In this document: positions 19,108 through 28,642 of the stretch, one piece after another
Layout of the letters: each line of letters opens with the position of its first letter
Position numbering within the stretch: position 1 is the first letter of the stretch
DNA from: Sinorhizobium garamanticum
GTDB taxonomy: Bacteria > Pseudomonadota > Alphaproteobacteria > Rhizobiales > Rhizobiaceae
Direction: 5' to 3'
Assembly: GCF_029892065.1 (NCBI RefSeq)
Contig: NZ_CP120374.1
Location: 62,001-126,000, forward strand
Length of the DNA: 64,000 bases
Position numbers and translations under genes: made by a program
Notes under the pieces: model-generated
Told to the model about the DNA's origin: nothing
Database searches by the model: none
What the model saw: the letters and a program-made list of their open reading frames with translations, nothing else

Positions 19108-19130
19108 CTCCGCCGTTTCACGCGGCGGAG
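19108..19130 (+). other. Small hairpin between the dioxygenase and the MhqD-like hydrolase
   Basis: An 8-bp stem CTCCGCCG/CGGCGGAG with a 7-base loop. There is no U-run, so it is more likely an mRNA processing or stability element, or a weak attenuator, than a strong terminator. Confidence 0.35.
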
Positions 19131-19198
19131 AAGGCTTGATGTGACGAATAGTGGCGGCACTGCCTGCATGTGCAGGCTGCGTGCCAAGGAGAATTCCA

Positions 19199-19801
19199 AT
19201 GGTCGACCACGGCTATGTGCATAAACTGAAAGCCGGCAAGCCCGGCAGTCCGATCCTCTTTGTCCTCCACGGCACCGGAGGCGACGAGAACCAGTTTTTC
19301 ACCTTCGGTTCGCAACTCTTGCCGGAGGCGACGATCGTGTCGCCGCGCGGCGACGTTTCGGAATATGGTGCGGCCCGCTTCTTCAGGCGCACCGGCGAGG
19401 GAGTGTATGATATGGCGGATCTCGCACGCGCCACCACGAAGCTGGCAAGCTTCGCCAAGGCGCTTGCCGCCGAGCATCAGGCCTCGGAAATCATCGGCCT
19501 CGGCTATTCCAACGGCGCCAATATCATTGCGAATGTCCTGATCGAAGAAGGCGTCTTCGACAAGGCCGTGCTGATGCACCCGCTGATCCCGTTCAACCCG
19601 AAAACCAATCCGAAGCTCGAGGGCCGGGGCATACTGATCACTGCCGGAGAGAGCGATCCGATCTGCCCGGCGCCACTGACGCAGTCGCTCGCCGATTATT
19701 TCAAGACCCAGAAGGCGGCGGTGACCGTCGAGTGGCACCCCGGTGGTCATGATATCCGGCAGAACGAGATAGCTGCGGTCGAGCAGTTCGTAAAACCTTG
19801 A
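19199..19801 (+). CDS. Alpha/beta hydrolase, MhqD-like carboxylesterase
   Basis: 200 residues from the ATG at 19199, chosen because AAGGAG precedes it at good spacing. It is a small cytoplasmic esterase of the phospholipase/carboxylesterase family. The HGTGGDENQ loop near residue 21 gives the oxyanion site. The nucleophile Ser lies in GYSNGAN (about 101-107), the acid is probably the Asp of GESDPIC and the His lies in HPGGHDI. MhqD-type enzymes act with the adjacent glyoxalase-type dioxygenase in quinone tolerance. The actual ester substrate is unknown. Confidence 0.85.
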   Translation: MVDHGYVHKLKAGKPGSPILFVLHGTGGDENQFFTFGSQLLPEATIVSPRGDVSEYGAARFFRRTGEGVYDMADLARATTKLASFAKALAAEHQASEIIGLGYSNGANIIANVLIEEGVFDKAVLMHPLIPFNPKTNPKLEGRGILITAGESDPICPAPLTQSLADYFKTQKAAVTVEWHPGGHDIRQNEIAAVEQFVKP

Positions 19802-19814
19802 AAGCCACACCGAA

Positions 19815-19843
19815 TTGAACTAAGTCTACTAAACTAAGTTCAA
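19815..19843. promoter_or_regulatory. Probable operator of the toxin-antitoxin pair
   Basis: An inverted repeat, TTGAACTAAG against CTAAGTTCAA (9 of 10 positions complementary), with the direct repeat AACTAAGT also inside, lies just before the antitoxin start. Antitoxins of the Phd/YefM class usually bind such repeats to repress their own operon. Confidence 0.5.
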
Positions 19844-19859
19844 CCCGGTGGAGGCAGCG

Positions 19860-20105
19860 GTGGAAATCGTCAATATTCACGAGGCCAAGACCCAATTGTC
19901 GCGGCTGGTCGAAAAGGCGGCGAGGGGGGAGCCGTTCATCATCGCTAAGGCGGGAAAACCCTTGGTGAAGGTGGTGGCCCTCGATCAGCCTTCCGAGGCC
20001 GAAAGGCAGCGGCTCGGCTTTATGACCGGCCAGATCGTCGTGCCGGACGATTTCGATCGTATGGGTAGCGATGAGATTGAAAATCTCTTCGGCACCGGCG
20101 CATGA
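19860..20105 (+). CDS. Type II antitoxin, Phd/YefM family
   Basis: 81 residues from a GTG at 19860; GGAGG lies five bases upstream, which favours it over a GTG four codons earlier. The N-terminal Phd/YefM DNA-binding fold is recognisable (MEIVNIHEAKTQLSRLVEKA, then GEPFIIAKAGKPLVKV). The C-terminal tail (FDRMGSDEIENLF) would wrap and block the toxin. It overlaps the PIN-domain toxin by four bases and follows a likely operator at 19815-19843. Confidence 0.88.
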   Translation: MEIVNIHEAKTQLSRLVEKAARGEPFIIAKAGKPLVKVVALDQPSEAERQRLGFMTGQIVVPDDFDRMGSDEIENLFGTGA

Positions 20106-20488
20106 ATATTCTGCTCGATACGCATATCCTTCTCTGGGTAGCCGGTGCTCCCGACCGGTTGCCGCAGGAAGCCCAAGCGCTCATCGAAAGTCGGGAAAAC
20201 ACCCTCTTTTTCAGTGCGGCGAGCCTTTGGGAAATCGCCATCAAGCGCGGCCTCGGGCGCGCCGATTTCGAGGCCGATCCTCGGCTGCTGCGCCGCGGCT
20301 TGTTGGACAACGGCTATGAGGAACTGCCCGTCAGCAGTGCCCACGCGGTAGAAATCGACCAACTCCCCCCAATCCACAAAGACCCCTTCGATCGTATTCT
20401 GATCGCCCAGTCGATCGTTGAGGGCGTGATGTTGCTGACCGCGGACGAGATCGTCGGCAAGTATCCCGGACCAATCCGGCTCGTCTGA
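20102..20488 (+). CDS. Type II toxin, PIN-domain ribonuclease (VapC-like)
   Basis: 128 residues forming a PIN nuclease domain that should cleave RNA when not bound by its antitoxin. The expected acidic residues are present: Asp in ILLDTHILLW at about residue 6, Glu in SLWEIAIK near 40, and Asp in KDPFDRILIAQ near 95, with a further Asp in LLTADEIV. This is the group of PIN toxins usually paired with Phd-type antitoxins. No inactivating change is visible, so the pair appears intact. Confidence 0.88.
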   Translation: MNILLDTHILLWVAGAPDRLPQEAQALIESRENTLFFSAASLWEIAIKRGLGRADFEADPRLLRRGLLDNGYEELPVSSAHAVEIDQLPPIHKDPFDRILIAQSIVEGVMLLTADEIVGKYPGPIRLV

Positions 20489-20493
20489 CCACG

Positions 20494-21606
20494 TCACTCC
20501 AGCCTGCTGCGGAACAGCCAGGCAGCGGCGGAAAGTGTTACGACGGCGATCAGGCAGAGCGGGAGGGTCTGATCAATGACCTCGGCGAGCGGGATATCCT
20601 TCAGGAACACCCCTTTCACGATCACCAGGAAATAACGCAGCGGGTTGATGAGCGTGATCGGTTGCAGCCAGGACGGCATGTTCTCGATCGGCGTTGCAAA
20701 CCCCGACAAGAGCATGGCCGGAACCATGAACAGGAAGGCTCCGAGAATCGCCTGCTGCTGTGTCATCGACAGTGCCGAGATGAAAAGGCCGAGCCCGACA
20801 ACGGAAGCGAGGTAGAAGATCGCGCTTCCGTAAAGCAGGAAGAGCGAGCCGCGCAACGGCACGCCGAAGATGAACACGGCCGCGAGAATATAGATCGTGA
20901 TGTGAAAGAGCCCGATCATCATCGGCGGTATCAGCTTGCCTATGAGGATTTCGTGGGTGCGCAACGGCGAGACGATGAGCTGATCGAACGTCCCGAGCTC
21001 ACGCTCGCGGGCGACCGATAGGGCGGTGACGATCAGCCCGATCAGAAGCGCGATGCTTGCCACTAGGTTCGGCACCATGAACCATTGGTAGGTGAGGTTG
21101 GGATTGAACCAGTTGCGCGCCTCGACCCGGATTACGTCGGACGCCGCGCGTTTTCCCGCGGGAGTTTCCGCGGCGAGCGTGCCGACGATCTGGCTCAGAT
21201 AACCGGAAACGATCTGCGAGGCGTTGGAACGCCGCCCGTCGAGGATCACCTGAACTTCGGCCGGCCGTCCCGCCTCGATATCGCGGGAGAAGGTGGGGCC
21301 GATTTCAAGTGCGGCAAGCACACGCTGCGTATCGATGGCGAGCCGGACTTCCGCCGGGCTGTTTGCCCGCGTGATCGTTCGGAAGGTCGGCGATCCGCCG
21401 ATCCGCTGGACGAGTTCTTGGCTCCAATGGCCCGTGTCGCGATCGAGCACCATCAGGTCGACGTTCTTCACCTCCAGCGTTGCCGCATAGGAAAAGACGA
21501 GCAGCTGGATGATCGGCGGACCGATCAGGATGGCGCGGCCCTTCGGGTCGCGCAGCACCGCCAGAAGCTCCTTGATGATCAGCGCCTTCAGTCGTGTCCA
21601 CCACAT
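20494..21606 (-). CDS. ybhR: ABC-2 type permease (YbhR-like) of an efflux system
   Basis: 370 residues. An N-terminal helix (AILIGPPIIQLLVFSYAATL) is followed by a large extracytoplasmic domain of about 140 residues, then five helices and the ABC-2 signature regions LGTFDQLIVSPL and LSGFATPIENMPSWLQ. It is the last gene of a five-gene operon whose order (regulator, fusion protein, dual ATPase, two permeases) equals E. coli cecR-ybhGFSR. Its start directly abuts the stop of the other permease. The pair should form the membrane channel of a multidrug exporter. Confidence 0.85.
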   Translation of the reverse strand: MWWTRLKALIIKELLAVLRDPKGRAILIGPPIIQLLVFSYAATLEVKNVDLMVLDRDTGHWSQELVQRIGGSPTFRTITRANSPAEVRLAIDTQRVLAALEIGPTFSRDIEAGRPAEVQVILDGRRSNASQIVSGYLSQIVGTLAAETPAGKRAASDVIRVEARNWFNPNLTYQWFMVPNLVASIALLIGLIVTALSVARERELGTFDQLIVSPLRTHEILIGKLIPPMMIGLFHITIYILAAVFIFGVPLRGSLFLLYGSAIFYLASVVGLGLFISALSMTQQQAILGAFLFMVPAMLLSGFATPIENMPSWLQPITLINPLRYFLVIVKGVFLKDIPLAEVIDQTLPLCLIAVVTLSAAAWLFRSRLE

Positions 21607-22755
21607 TTAGCCGATCCTCTTTCTGGTGCTGCGTGCGGCAAGCGCGAAGAAGACGCTGCCGATCAGAAGCATGACCGCGATCGCGCGCGCGAACATCGGC
21701 CAGATATCGCCGGCCAGAAACACCGTCTGCAGACTGGGGATCAGGTAGCGTGCCGGCACGATGAAGGTGATCCACTGGATGACTGTCGGCATGGAATTGA
21801 TCTCGAAGAGGAAGCCGGAAAGCAGGAAAGCCGGCAGGAACGCCGTTATCAACGCGAGCTGCGAGGCGAGGAATTGGTTCTTGGTGGCAGCCGAGATCAG
21901 CAACCCCTGGCCGAGCGCCGGCATGAGGAAGGTGGCGGAGAGAGCGTAGAGCGCCGCCACCGAGCCGCGGAACGGCACGCCGAACAGGAAGACGGCGAGC
22001 AGCACGCAGAGCGTCATCGAGGTGAGCCCGAGAACGAAATAGGGCAGGAGCTTGCCGGCAAGGAGCTCGGCGGCGGAGACCGGTGTCGCCATCATCGCCT
22101 CCATCGTGCCTCGCTCCCATTCCCGCGCGACGACCAGCGAAGTCAGCAGCGTGCCGACGAGTGTCATGACGATGGCGATTGATCCGGGAACAAGGAAATT
22201 GCGGCTTGTCAGTTCCGGGTTGAACCAGAAGCGTTGTTCGACAGCAATCGCCGGCGAGCGGCCCACGCCCTCGCTGAAACGCTGGCGCTCCCAGTTGGCG
22301 ACGGTACCCTGGGCGTAGTTCTGAACGAAATTCGCCGTGTTCGGATCCGAGCCATCGACGATGACCTGGATCGCCGGATGGCGTCCCGCGGCGTGGTCGG
22401 CCGCAAAGCCGGCCGGAATCACCAGGATGCCGCGCACGCGGCCGAGCACGAGATCATCCTCGAATTCGCGGCGGTCGTGGCCGTTGACGACGGCGAAATA
22501 GCGCGATCCCTGAAAGCTTGCGGCGAGGTCGCGCGTCAGCGGCGTTGCTTCCTCGACCACCAGTCCGACGCGAGTCTGCGTCGTGTCGAGCGAAACGCCG
22601 TAGCCGAAGAGGAAGAGCAGGATCAGCGGCAGCACGAAGGCGATCAGAATGCTGCTCGGGTCGCGCACGATCTGATAGCTTTCCTTGCGTACGAGGGCGG
22701 TAAAGCGCCTTGCCCTGCCGCCACGCTCCTGAATGCCGTTACTCTTTCGGATCAT
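21607..22755 (-). CDS. ybhS: ABC-2 type permease (YbhS-like) of an efflux system
   Basis: 382 residues from the ATG at 22755, which overlaps the ATPase stop by four bases; the longer open frame inside the ATPase gene is not credible. Layout mirrors its partner: helix near residue 35-55 (PSSILIAFVLPLILLFLFGYG), a periplasmic domain, then five C-terminal helices with WERGTMEAMMATPV and LSGFLFEINSMPTVIQW. It should heterodimerise with the downstream permease and be powered by the dual ATPase. Confidence 0.87.
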   Translation of the reverse strand: MIRKSNGIQERGGRARRFTALVRKESYQIVRDPSSILIAFVLPLILLFLFGYGVSLDTTQTRVGLVVEEATPLTRDLAASFQGSRYFAVVNGHDRREFEDDLVLGRVRGILVIPAGFAADHAAGRHPAIQVIVDGSDPNTANFVQNYAQGTVANWERQRFSEGVGRSPAIAVEQRFWFNPELTSRNFLVPGSIAIVMTLVGTLLTSLVVAREWERGTMEAMMATPVSAAELLAGKLLPYFVLGLTSMTLCVLLAVFLFGVPFRGSVAALYALSATFLMPALGQGLLISAATKNQFLASQLALITAFLPAFLLSGFLFEINSMPTVIQWITFIVPARYLIPSLQTVFLAGDIWPMFARAIAVMLLIGSVFFALAARSTRKRIG

Positions 22756-24512
22756 GCCGCTTCCTCCGCCTCCGAGTCTCGGACGAGCGCGATGAAGGCG
22801 TCTTCCATCGTCGGGTCCTGGAGGTCCTTGTTGGCGACGCGCGCCTTCATCTCGTCCGGGGAGCCGAGCGCGATCGACCGGCCGCGATAAATCAGCGATA
22901 TGCGGTCGCAATATTCCGCCTCGTCCATGAAGTGCGTGGTGACGAGAACGGTCACGCCTTTTTCCACGAGGCCGTTGATATGGGTCCAGAACTCGCGCCG
23001 GGTGATCGGATCGACGCCCGATGTCGGCTCGTCGAGAAAGAGCACCTCCGGCTCATGCAGCACGGCGCAGGCAAGCGCCAGGCGCTGCTTCAATCCGAGC
23101 GGCAGGTCCTTGGCCGACATGTCGTGGATCGGCCGGAAATCGAAGATCTCAGTCATCAACTCGATGCGCTCGCGGCGTTTCGCGCCGGAAAGCCCGTAGG
23201 CGCCCGCAAAGAATTTGAGGTTCTGGATAACGCTGAGATCGCCATAGAGCGAGAATTTCTGCGCCATGTAGCCGAGCCGGTTGCGTGCTTCGGCAGCATC
23301 GCGCCTTAGATCGAAGCCGGCGACCCTGCCTTCGCCAGCCGTCGGCTTCAGCAGGCCACACAACATCTTGAAGGTGGTGGATTTTCCGGCGCCGTTCGGA
23401 CCCAGCAAGCCAAAAATCTGGCCACGCGGGATGTCGAAGGTGATGTTGTCGGCGGCGGTGAAGTCGCCGAAGCGCTTCGTCAGGCCGCGCGCCTCGATCA
23501 CCGCCTTGCCCTCTTCTGCGGTAAAAGTCCTCTGCGTCTCCGCAAGCCGCGAGCGCCCGCCGGGGCCACCGCCAAGCATGTCGACAAAGGCATCCTCGAA
23601 GCGCGGCGGCGTTATGTCGGCACGCCAAGCCGTCGCGGCGCCGTTGCTGGCGAGCGACGGAGGCTCGAGACCCGCCTTCATCACGAGGCGGATCGCCTCG
23701 CCCTGAATCACACCGTCGACCACGCTTTCGTCGTCGAGAAGGCGCGCAAGCCTCTCGCGGCGGCGACCGTCGATGCCGCTTACCCGAAAGACGCGCTCCG
23801 CCACGCGGCTCGTCATGTCCTGCGGCGCGCCGGCGAAAAGCAGTCTGCCCTGATTGAGCAGGAAGACGTGGTCGCAGGCCTCCGCCTCTTCGAGATAGGC
23901 CGTCGACCAGACGACACCGATGCCTTCTGCTGTCAGGTTTTCGACCATCTTCCAGAGATCGCGCCGCGAAATCGGATCGACGCCGACGCCTGGCTCGTCG
24001 AGCAGCAGCAGGCGCGGCTTACGCAGGAGCGCGCAAGCGAGACCGAGCTTCTGCTTCATGCCGCCGGAGAGCTTTCCGGCAAGACGCGCCGTGAAGCGCC
24101 TGAGATCGGTAAATTCGAGAAGCTCGCCGAACGTAGCAGCGCGCTGGTCCCTGGGCAGGCCGCGCAGGTCGGCATAGAGGTCGAGATTTTCCTGAACCGA
24201 GAGGTCTTCGTAGAGGCCGAAGCGTTGTGGCATGTAGCCGATTGCCGCCTGGATGCTCGCCGGATCCGTACGCGTGTCGTAGCCAAGCACCTGGACAGTG
24301 CCGGCATCCGGCAGCATGAGCCCGGTCATCAGGCGGATCAGTGTCGTCTTGCCGGCGCCATCGGGGCCGACGAGGCCGGTGATCCGCCCGCCAGCGATCG
24401 TACCATCGATGGCGTCGAGCGCAGGCGCCGGAGCACCGAACCGCTTCGTGACACCTGTCAACTGGACGAAGGCGTCGGAGATGGCAGCGCCATCAGGGGC
24501 AGCGGCCGTCAT
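22752..24512 (-). CDS. ybhF: Dual-domain ABC ATPase (YbhF-like) of an efflux system
   Basis: 586 residues with two ATPase domains. Domain one: Walker [10 protein letters not shown] near residue 49, signature [10 protein letters not shown], Walker [14 protein letters not shown]. Domain two starts near 340: Walker [10 protein letters not shown], the signature region [11 protein letters not shown] (a diverged form of LSGGQ), Walker [14 protein letters not shown]. The linker of about 80 residues separates them. The layout is that of YbhF. It overlaps both the fusion-protein and permease genes by four bases, indicating coupled translation. Confidence 0.9.
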   Translation of the reverse strand: MTAAAPDGAAISDAFVQLTGVTKRFGAPAPALDAIDGTIAGGRITGLVGPDGAGKTTLIRLMTGLMLPDAGTVQVLGYDTRTDPASIQAAIGYMPQRFGLYEDLSVQENLDLYADLRGLPRDQRAATFGELLEFTDLRRFTARLAGKLSGGMKQKLGLACALLRKPRLLLLDEPGVGVDPISRRDLWKMVENLTAEGIGVVWSTAYLEEAEACDHVFLLNQGRLLFAGAPQDMTSRVAERVFRVSGIDGRRRERLARLLDDESVVDGVIQGEAIRLVMKAGLEPPSLASNGAATAWRADITPPRFEDAFVDMLGGGPGGRSRLAETQRTFTAEEGKAVIEARGLTKRFGDFTAADNITFDIPRGQIFGLLGPNGAGKSTTFKMLCGLLKPTAGEGRVAGFDLRRDAAEARNRLGYMAQKFSLYGDLSVIQNLKFFAGAYGLSGAKRRERIELMTEIFDFRPIHDMSAKDLPLGLKQRLALACAVLHEPEVLFLDEPTSGVDPITRREFWTHINGLVEKGVTVLVTTHFMDEAEYCDRISLIYRGRSIALGSPDEMKARVANKDLQDPTMEDAFIALVRDSEAEEAA

Positions 24513-25516
24513 GACATCGTCTCCCCGGCCGCCGGCAGATGAATGGTGACCGGCATGCCCTGGCGCAGGTCCGCACCGGGATTGGTGACCACAATCCTGA
24601 GCCGATAGACGAGATCCGTCCTGAGTTCAGGTGTTTCGACGGATTTCGGTGTAAATTCCGCAACGGGCGAGATGAAGCCGACGGTCGCATCATATGCCCT
24701 GTTGGGGGCGGTGTCCGAGGTCACCTTGACCTTCATACCCGGGTGAATGCGGCCAAGATCGGGTTCTGCGACATAGGCGCGGACCCAGACAGGTTCGGTC
24801 AGCGAGAGCACGTAGACATTGTCGGCCGGGGAAACGATGGCGCCGGTCTCGCGGACGCGCGAGAGGACGACGCCGGGGCTTGGCGCGACAAGCTCTGCGT
24901 CCTTGAGCGATGTGCGGGCACTTGCGAGCTTCGCCGTGGCCGCATTTACCTGTGCTTGCGCCGTGGCAATGTCCTCCACGCGGCTACCCTCTTCGAGCAG
25001 CGCCAAGGCCTCGCGCGCCGAGGTTGCGCGGGCTACCGCGGCGGCGCGCGTGGCGCTCGCCTGATCAAGCTCCGCCTGGGAGATCGCGCCGTTCGGCCGC
25101 AGTCGCCGCGCGCGCTCATAGGCGAGGTTGGCGTTTTCGAGCTCGGCGAGGCGCTCCTCATGGACGGCGCGTGCCTGTGCGATTTCCGTGGCGCGCGCGC
25201 CGGCCTTGAGCTTGGCGAGCGTGGCGCTCAGGGCCTCGACGTCCGCCTCGGCGGCGTCGACCGCCTGCTCGAACGGCTCGGCGTCGAGCCTGGCAATCAC
25301 GTCGCCGGCCTTCACGGCGTCGCCCTCGTCGACGCGCAGCTCCGCGATGCGGCCGCTGACGCGGAAGCCGAGCGACACCTGTCGGATATCGACATTGCCG
25401 TAAAGAACCGCCTGGCGATTGTCCTCAGCCCAGCCGAACCGCGCCGGCAGGTCGAGCCACCAGCCCCCGGCCGCAAGGGCGGCGAGAAGGAGTGCGGGAA
25501 CAGCTACTTTCTTCAT
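24509..25516 (-). CDS. ybhG: HlyD-family membrane fusion protein (YbhG-like)
   Basis: 335 residues. A short N-terminal signal/anchor ([16 protein letters not shown]) precedes a biotinyl-lipoyl-like half motif ([26 protein letters not shown]). A long alpha-helical hairpin occupies about residues 80-190 (Ala/Glu-rich heptads). The second lipoyl half and beta-barrel follow ([20 protein letters not shown]). It bridges the inner-membrane ABC complex to an outer-membrane channel in the periplasm. The E. coli homologue works with YbhFSR. Overlaps at both ends place it firmly in the operon. Confidence 0.88.
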   Translation of the reverse strand: MKKVAVPALLLAALAAGGWWLDLPARFGWAEDNRQAVLYGNVDIRQVSLGFRVSGRIAELRVDEGDAVKAGDVIARLDAEPFEQAVDAAEADVEALSATLAKLKAGARATEIAQARAVHEERLAELENANLAYERARRLRPNGAISQAELDQASATRAAAVARATSAREALALLEEGSRVEDIATAQAQVNAATAKLASARTSLKDAELVAPSPGVVLSRVRETGAIVSPADNVYVLSLTEPVWVRAYVAEPDLGRIHPGMKVKVTSDTAPNRAYDATVGFISPVAEFTPKSVETPELRTDLVYRLRIVVTNPGADLRQGMPVTIHLPAAGETMS

Positions 25517-26217
25517 GACGTGTAGTTCCTTTCAGCGCCGAGCACGGCGACGAGTTCGGCCGCGTGATGGCGCAGGACTTCGAGCTCGTTCGGCCCGGCA
25601 GTTTCCCATTCGAGCTGGGCATAGACGGCGGCATGGGCCATCCGAAAGACAAGGATGCTTCCGACGAAGGAAAGCGTCCTCAGCCGAATGTGTTCGGAGG
25701 CGGGGTCGTCGCCAAGAATGGTGCCGATCAGCCGTCGTGCCATCTCGATCATCGGCCGCATGATGCTGCCGTAGATGCGCCTAAAAGCCTCGGTCGGCTC
25801 CATCTGCTCGCGGATGATGAACCGCGCCCAGCTCTCCGATTGCTCGCTGACGAAGAGCACGATCATCCTCTGAACCATCTGGGTCAGAAAGGCGCGTGCC
25901 TCGACAGGAGACATTTCCTCTGCGCGGGCATCGAGTTCTGCGAAGCGCGTGAGAATGGCGGTGCGCAAATCGGCGACATGTCCGCCAATGATCGAGGCGA
26001 GGTGCTCCGCGGCGGCGATGTAGAGGCCTTCCTTGCCGCCAAAATAATAGGGAATGGCCTGCAGATTGACGCCCGCCTTATCGGCGAGCGTGCGGGTCGT
26101 CGCGCCATCGAAACCATAGCGTCCGAAGACGTCGATGGAGGCGTTGAGGAGCTTCTCCCGCGTGGCGTCGCCGCGGTCAGCGCGAGGTTGTGGATTGGGT
26201 TCGTTGTTCTTCATCAT
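25513..26217 (-). CDS. cecR: TetR-family regulator with CecR-type C-terminal domain
   Basis: 234 residues. The HTH lies at about 15-65 ([33 protein letters not shown], then [15 protein letters not shown]), and the rest matches the DUF1956/CecR ligand-binding type. It is the first gene of the efflux operon, and its stop overlaps the fusion-protein start. In E. coli CecR represses ybhG-F-S-R and affects tolerance to cefoperazone and chloramphenicol; the same autoregulation is likely here. A dyad at 26234-26262 is the probable operator. Confidence 0.87.
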   Translation of the reverse strand: MMKNNEPNPQPRADRGDATREKLLNASIDVFGRYGFDGATTRTLADKAGVNLQAIPYYFGGKEGLYIAAAEHLASIIGGHVADLRTAILTRFAELDARAEEMSPVEARAFLTQMVQRMIVLFVSEQSESWARFIIREQMEPTEAFRRIYGSIMRPMIEMARRLIGTILGDDPASEHIRLRTLSFVGSILVFRMAHAAVYAQLEWETAGPNELEVLRHHAAELVAVLGAERNYTS

Positions 26218-26233
26218 ATGCCCAAATTAGATC

Positions 26234-26262
26234 ATTCAGGTGATTAAGTCAATCGAATGAAT
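26234..26262. promoter_or_regulatory. Probable CecR-type operator upstream of the efflux operon
   Basis: The sequence forms an inverted repeat ATTCaggtGATT ... AATCgaatGAAT (9 of 12 positions complementary, 5-base spacer) immediately before the regulator gene. Position and symmetry fit autorepression by the TetR-type regulator. No footprint evidence exists in the sequence itself. Confidence 0.5.
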
Positions 26263-26389
26263 TCGCGCAATATATGGGTATGAACAGAAGGGCTCACGGG
26301 TCGGATGTGGCCGTCTGGATCCCATCTGGATCAAAGGGAAATGGGAAGAAGAAGGCCGGCACACTGCCAGCTTCAAGCTGCCCAAAGGC

Positions 26390-26618
26390 TCAGGCGACGT
26401 TCCGCGATGCCTCGGCGCTGTCGAGCCGCCGCTGGAACAAGGCTCCGATGAGGTCGGACAGCGTCACGATGCCGAGCACGCGGTTGCCCGCATCGACCAC
26501 CGGCATATGACGCAGGCCCGTCTCGGCCATCGATGGCACGAGCTTGGCGATCATGGTTTCCGGCAGAGCCGACTGGATACGTCGCGTCCGACGGTCGAGC
26601 CATTTTGCGAAACTGATC
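26390..26618 (-). pseudogene. 3' remnant of a CBS-domain (HPP-family) protein
   Basis: A minus-strand frame without a proper start encodes roughly 75 residues that read as the last half of a CBS domain: SALPETMIAKLVPSMAETGL, then RHMPVVDAGNRVLGIVTLSD, then LIGALFQRR before the stop at 26390. Such tails occur at the end of rhizobial HPP-family membrane proteins. No intact upstream part exists: the frame runs into the end of the sensor kinase gene at 26619. It is best read as debris of a deleted gene. The true left boundary of homology is uncertain. Confidence 0.65.
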
Positions 26619-27971
26619 TTAAGCTGCGGCGGCGAAATCGATCGTGACCTTCGTCCCCTGATCGGGCGCGGTGTCGATCGCGATCTTTGCCTTATGCAAC
26701 TCGCTGATCCGGTGAACGATCTTCAGGCCGAGACCGAGTTGGCCGGAGCGCTTGACGTAGCCGAGATCTTCATGATGCTCCGGCAAATTGACCAGCCCAT
26801 TGCCATTGTCCTCGACTGAGACCAGTGGGCCGGGGCCGCAGGTCACCACGATGCGGGTGCCCGGCGGATTATGCTTTACGGCATTCTCGATCAGGTTGCG
26901 CAGCATGTTTTCGACGAGTGCGGGGATGACGGTGACCGGCGTCGTGCCGTGGTCGACGAATTCGATCGACTTTTCCTGATCGAACACGAACGGCGCCGTC
27001 ATCTCCGTGACCTCGGCGCCGATCTGGGAGAGATTAGCACGCTGATAGGCGGAGGGATCGACCGCATCGGCCCGGGCAAGCGACGTCAGTTGCTCGAGGA
27101 TATGCGTGAGCGCGTCGAGATCGCGTTCGGCATTGCGTGCACGCGGGTCGGCGATGCGGCTCAGTTCCATCTTTGCGATCGAGACGGGCGTGCGTATCTC
27201 GTGGGCGATCGAGGAGGAAAACACCTTTTGCGACTGGATGAGATCGGCGACACGGGCCAACAGTCGATTGACGGCGCTGACAAGACGTTCGATTTCCTGC
27301 GGCATGCGGGCTGCCGGCAGGCGCGCGCCGCTGTCGCGCGGGTCGATCGCATCAGCCGCCTTGGCAGCCACCGCCACCGGGCGCAGAGCGCTGCGTATAG
27401 ACCAGATGGTTGCGCCGATGACGAGGCAGAACATCAGCGTCATCGGTACGATCATCGAATCGAACATTTCATGAAACAGGGCGCTGTACATGAAGCCGTT
27501 CGGGTCATTGAGAATTGCAAGCTCGACAAGAACCGGCACGCCTTCGCGCTCGAAGGAATGGCCTCCGGCGACGCTGAAGGGCTTGCCCGGCTCGATCAAC
27601 CGTTTCCAGAAATTCGGTACATTGACGCTCAAGGGCAGAAAGTGCGCGGCGCATTCTGTCGTGCAATTGGAAAAGAGCGCCGAGCCGGAGGCTGTGCGCA
27701 CCCGGACATAGATCGCGCCATCTCGGCCGTGGCGTTCCAGATAACGCTCGCGCAATTCATGATCGGGCTTGTAGGTCAGGACGCCGTCCCGGTTCACGAT
27801 CCCCCTTGATAGGGTCTCGGTCTCCTGCTGCAGCATGAGCACGCTGAGCTTGTCGTCGTCGAACCAATAGTCGGCAAAGACGACGCCGATCTGCAGCACC
27901 ATCGCGAGAAGCGAGAAGGCGATGATGCGGCGCGCGACGATACCGATCAGCGACGGTCTTCTTCTTTTCAT
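26619..27971 (-). CDS. Sensor histidine kinase (OmpR-family partner), next to eptA
   Basis: 450 residues. TM1 at about 12-33, a periplasmic sensor of about 130 residues with two Cys (LFSNCTTECAAHFL), TM2 near 165-190, a HAMP region, and a HisKA domain with phospho-acceptor His in SSSIAHEIRTPVSIAK. The ATPase domain shows NLIENAVKHNPP (N box), VEDNGNGL (G1) and GLGLKIVHRI (G2). It overlaps the response regulator stop by four bases. The pair is divergent from the phosphoethanolamine transferase, so a BasSR/PmrAB-like envelope-sensing role is inferred. Confidence 0.88.
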   Translation of the reverse strand: MKRRRPSLIGIVARRIIAFSLLAMVLQIGVVFADYWFDDDKLSVLMLQQETETLSRGIVNRDGVLTYKPDHELRERYLERHGRDGAIYVRVRTASGSALFSNCTTECAAHFLPLSVNVPNFWKRLIEPGKPFSVAGGHSFEREGVPVLVELAILNDPNGFMYSALFHEMFDSMIVPMTLMFCLVIGATIWSIRSALRPVAVAAKAADAIDPRDSGARLPAARMPQEIERLVSAVNRLLARVADLIQSQKVFSSSIAHEIRTPVSIAKMELSRIADPRARNAERDLDALTHILEQLTSLARADAVDPSAYQRANLSQIGAEVTEMTAPFVFDQEKSIEFVDHGTTPVTVIPALVENMLRNLIENAVKHNPPGTRIVVTCGPGPLVSVEDNGNGLVNLPEHHEDLGYVKRSGQLGLGLKIVHRISELHKAKIAIDTAPDQGTKVTIDFAAAA

Positions 27972-28642
27972 GAACCCGTCCTGAGCAGGTAGCCAATTCC
28001 GCGTACGGTCTCGATCTGTACTCCGGTTGCGAGCGGCTGCAGCCGTTTGCGCACCCTGGAAACCGCAAGTTCCAGTGCGTTGGAACTGATCTCCTGCCCG
28101 TATTCCGAAAGCGCCGTCTCGAGCCTGCGCTTCGGAACGACGCGGCCGACCTCGCGCATCAGGATCTCCATCAGGGAGCGCTCGCGCGGAGGCAGCGGCA
28201 CGAGGGCGCCGTCACAGGTAAGGTCGGCCGTCGCCGGATCGTAGCGCAAGGCACCGGCCTCCAATACCGGCTGTATTGCATGCGGGTTGCGCCTCAGCAT
28301 GGCCCGGCAGCGCGAGAGCAATTCGCGATGATGGAAGGGTTTGACGAGATAATCGTCGGCGCCGGCGTCGAGCCCTATGATGCGTTCATCGACCGAACCT
28401 CGGGCGGTTATGATCAACACCGGAAGCCCGGGATGCTCACGCCGGATCCACTTCAGAAGGTCGAGACCGTCACCGTCCGGCAAACCGAGGTCGAGAAGCA
28501 CGAGATCGTGTTCCTGCGCGGCGATTGCCGCCTCGGCATCGTGAAGTGTTGAGACCGCATCAAGTCGCCAGCCGGCATCGCGCATCGTCTCTCCCACGAG
28601 TTCAATCAGACGAGGGCTGTCTTCTACGAGAAGGAGGCGCAT
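27968..28642 (-). CDS. OmpR-family response regulator, next to eptA
   Basis: 224 residues: receiver domain (acidic residues after LLVED, phospho-Asp in LVLLDLGLPDGDG near 51, Lys in YLVKPF near 101) and a winged-helix DNA-binding domain (LPPRERSLMEILMREVGRVV ... ELAVSRVRKRL). It is most like the QseB/BasR/PmrA group. With the adjacent kinase and the divergent eptA, it probably controls lipid A modification. The start codon is followed immediately by the canonical MRLLLVEDSPRL. Confidence 0.9.
   Translation of the reverse strand: MRLLLVEDSPRLIELVGETMRDAGWRLDAVSTLHDAEAAIAAQEHDLVLLDLGLPDGDGLDLLKWIRREHPGLPVLIITARGSVDERIIGLDAGADDYLVKPFHHRELLSRCRAMLRRNPHAIQPVLEAGALRYDPATADLTCDGALVPLPPRERSLMEILMREVGRVVPKRRLETALSEYGQEISSNALELAVSRVRKRLQPLATGVQIETVRGIGYLLRTGS

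Noticed and set aside
21085..22182. 365-codon plus-strand frame opposite the two ABC-2 permeases
   Set aside because: Low-complexity Arg/Glu/His-rich translation opposite clear membrane proteins.
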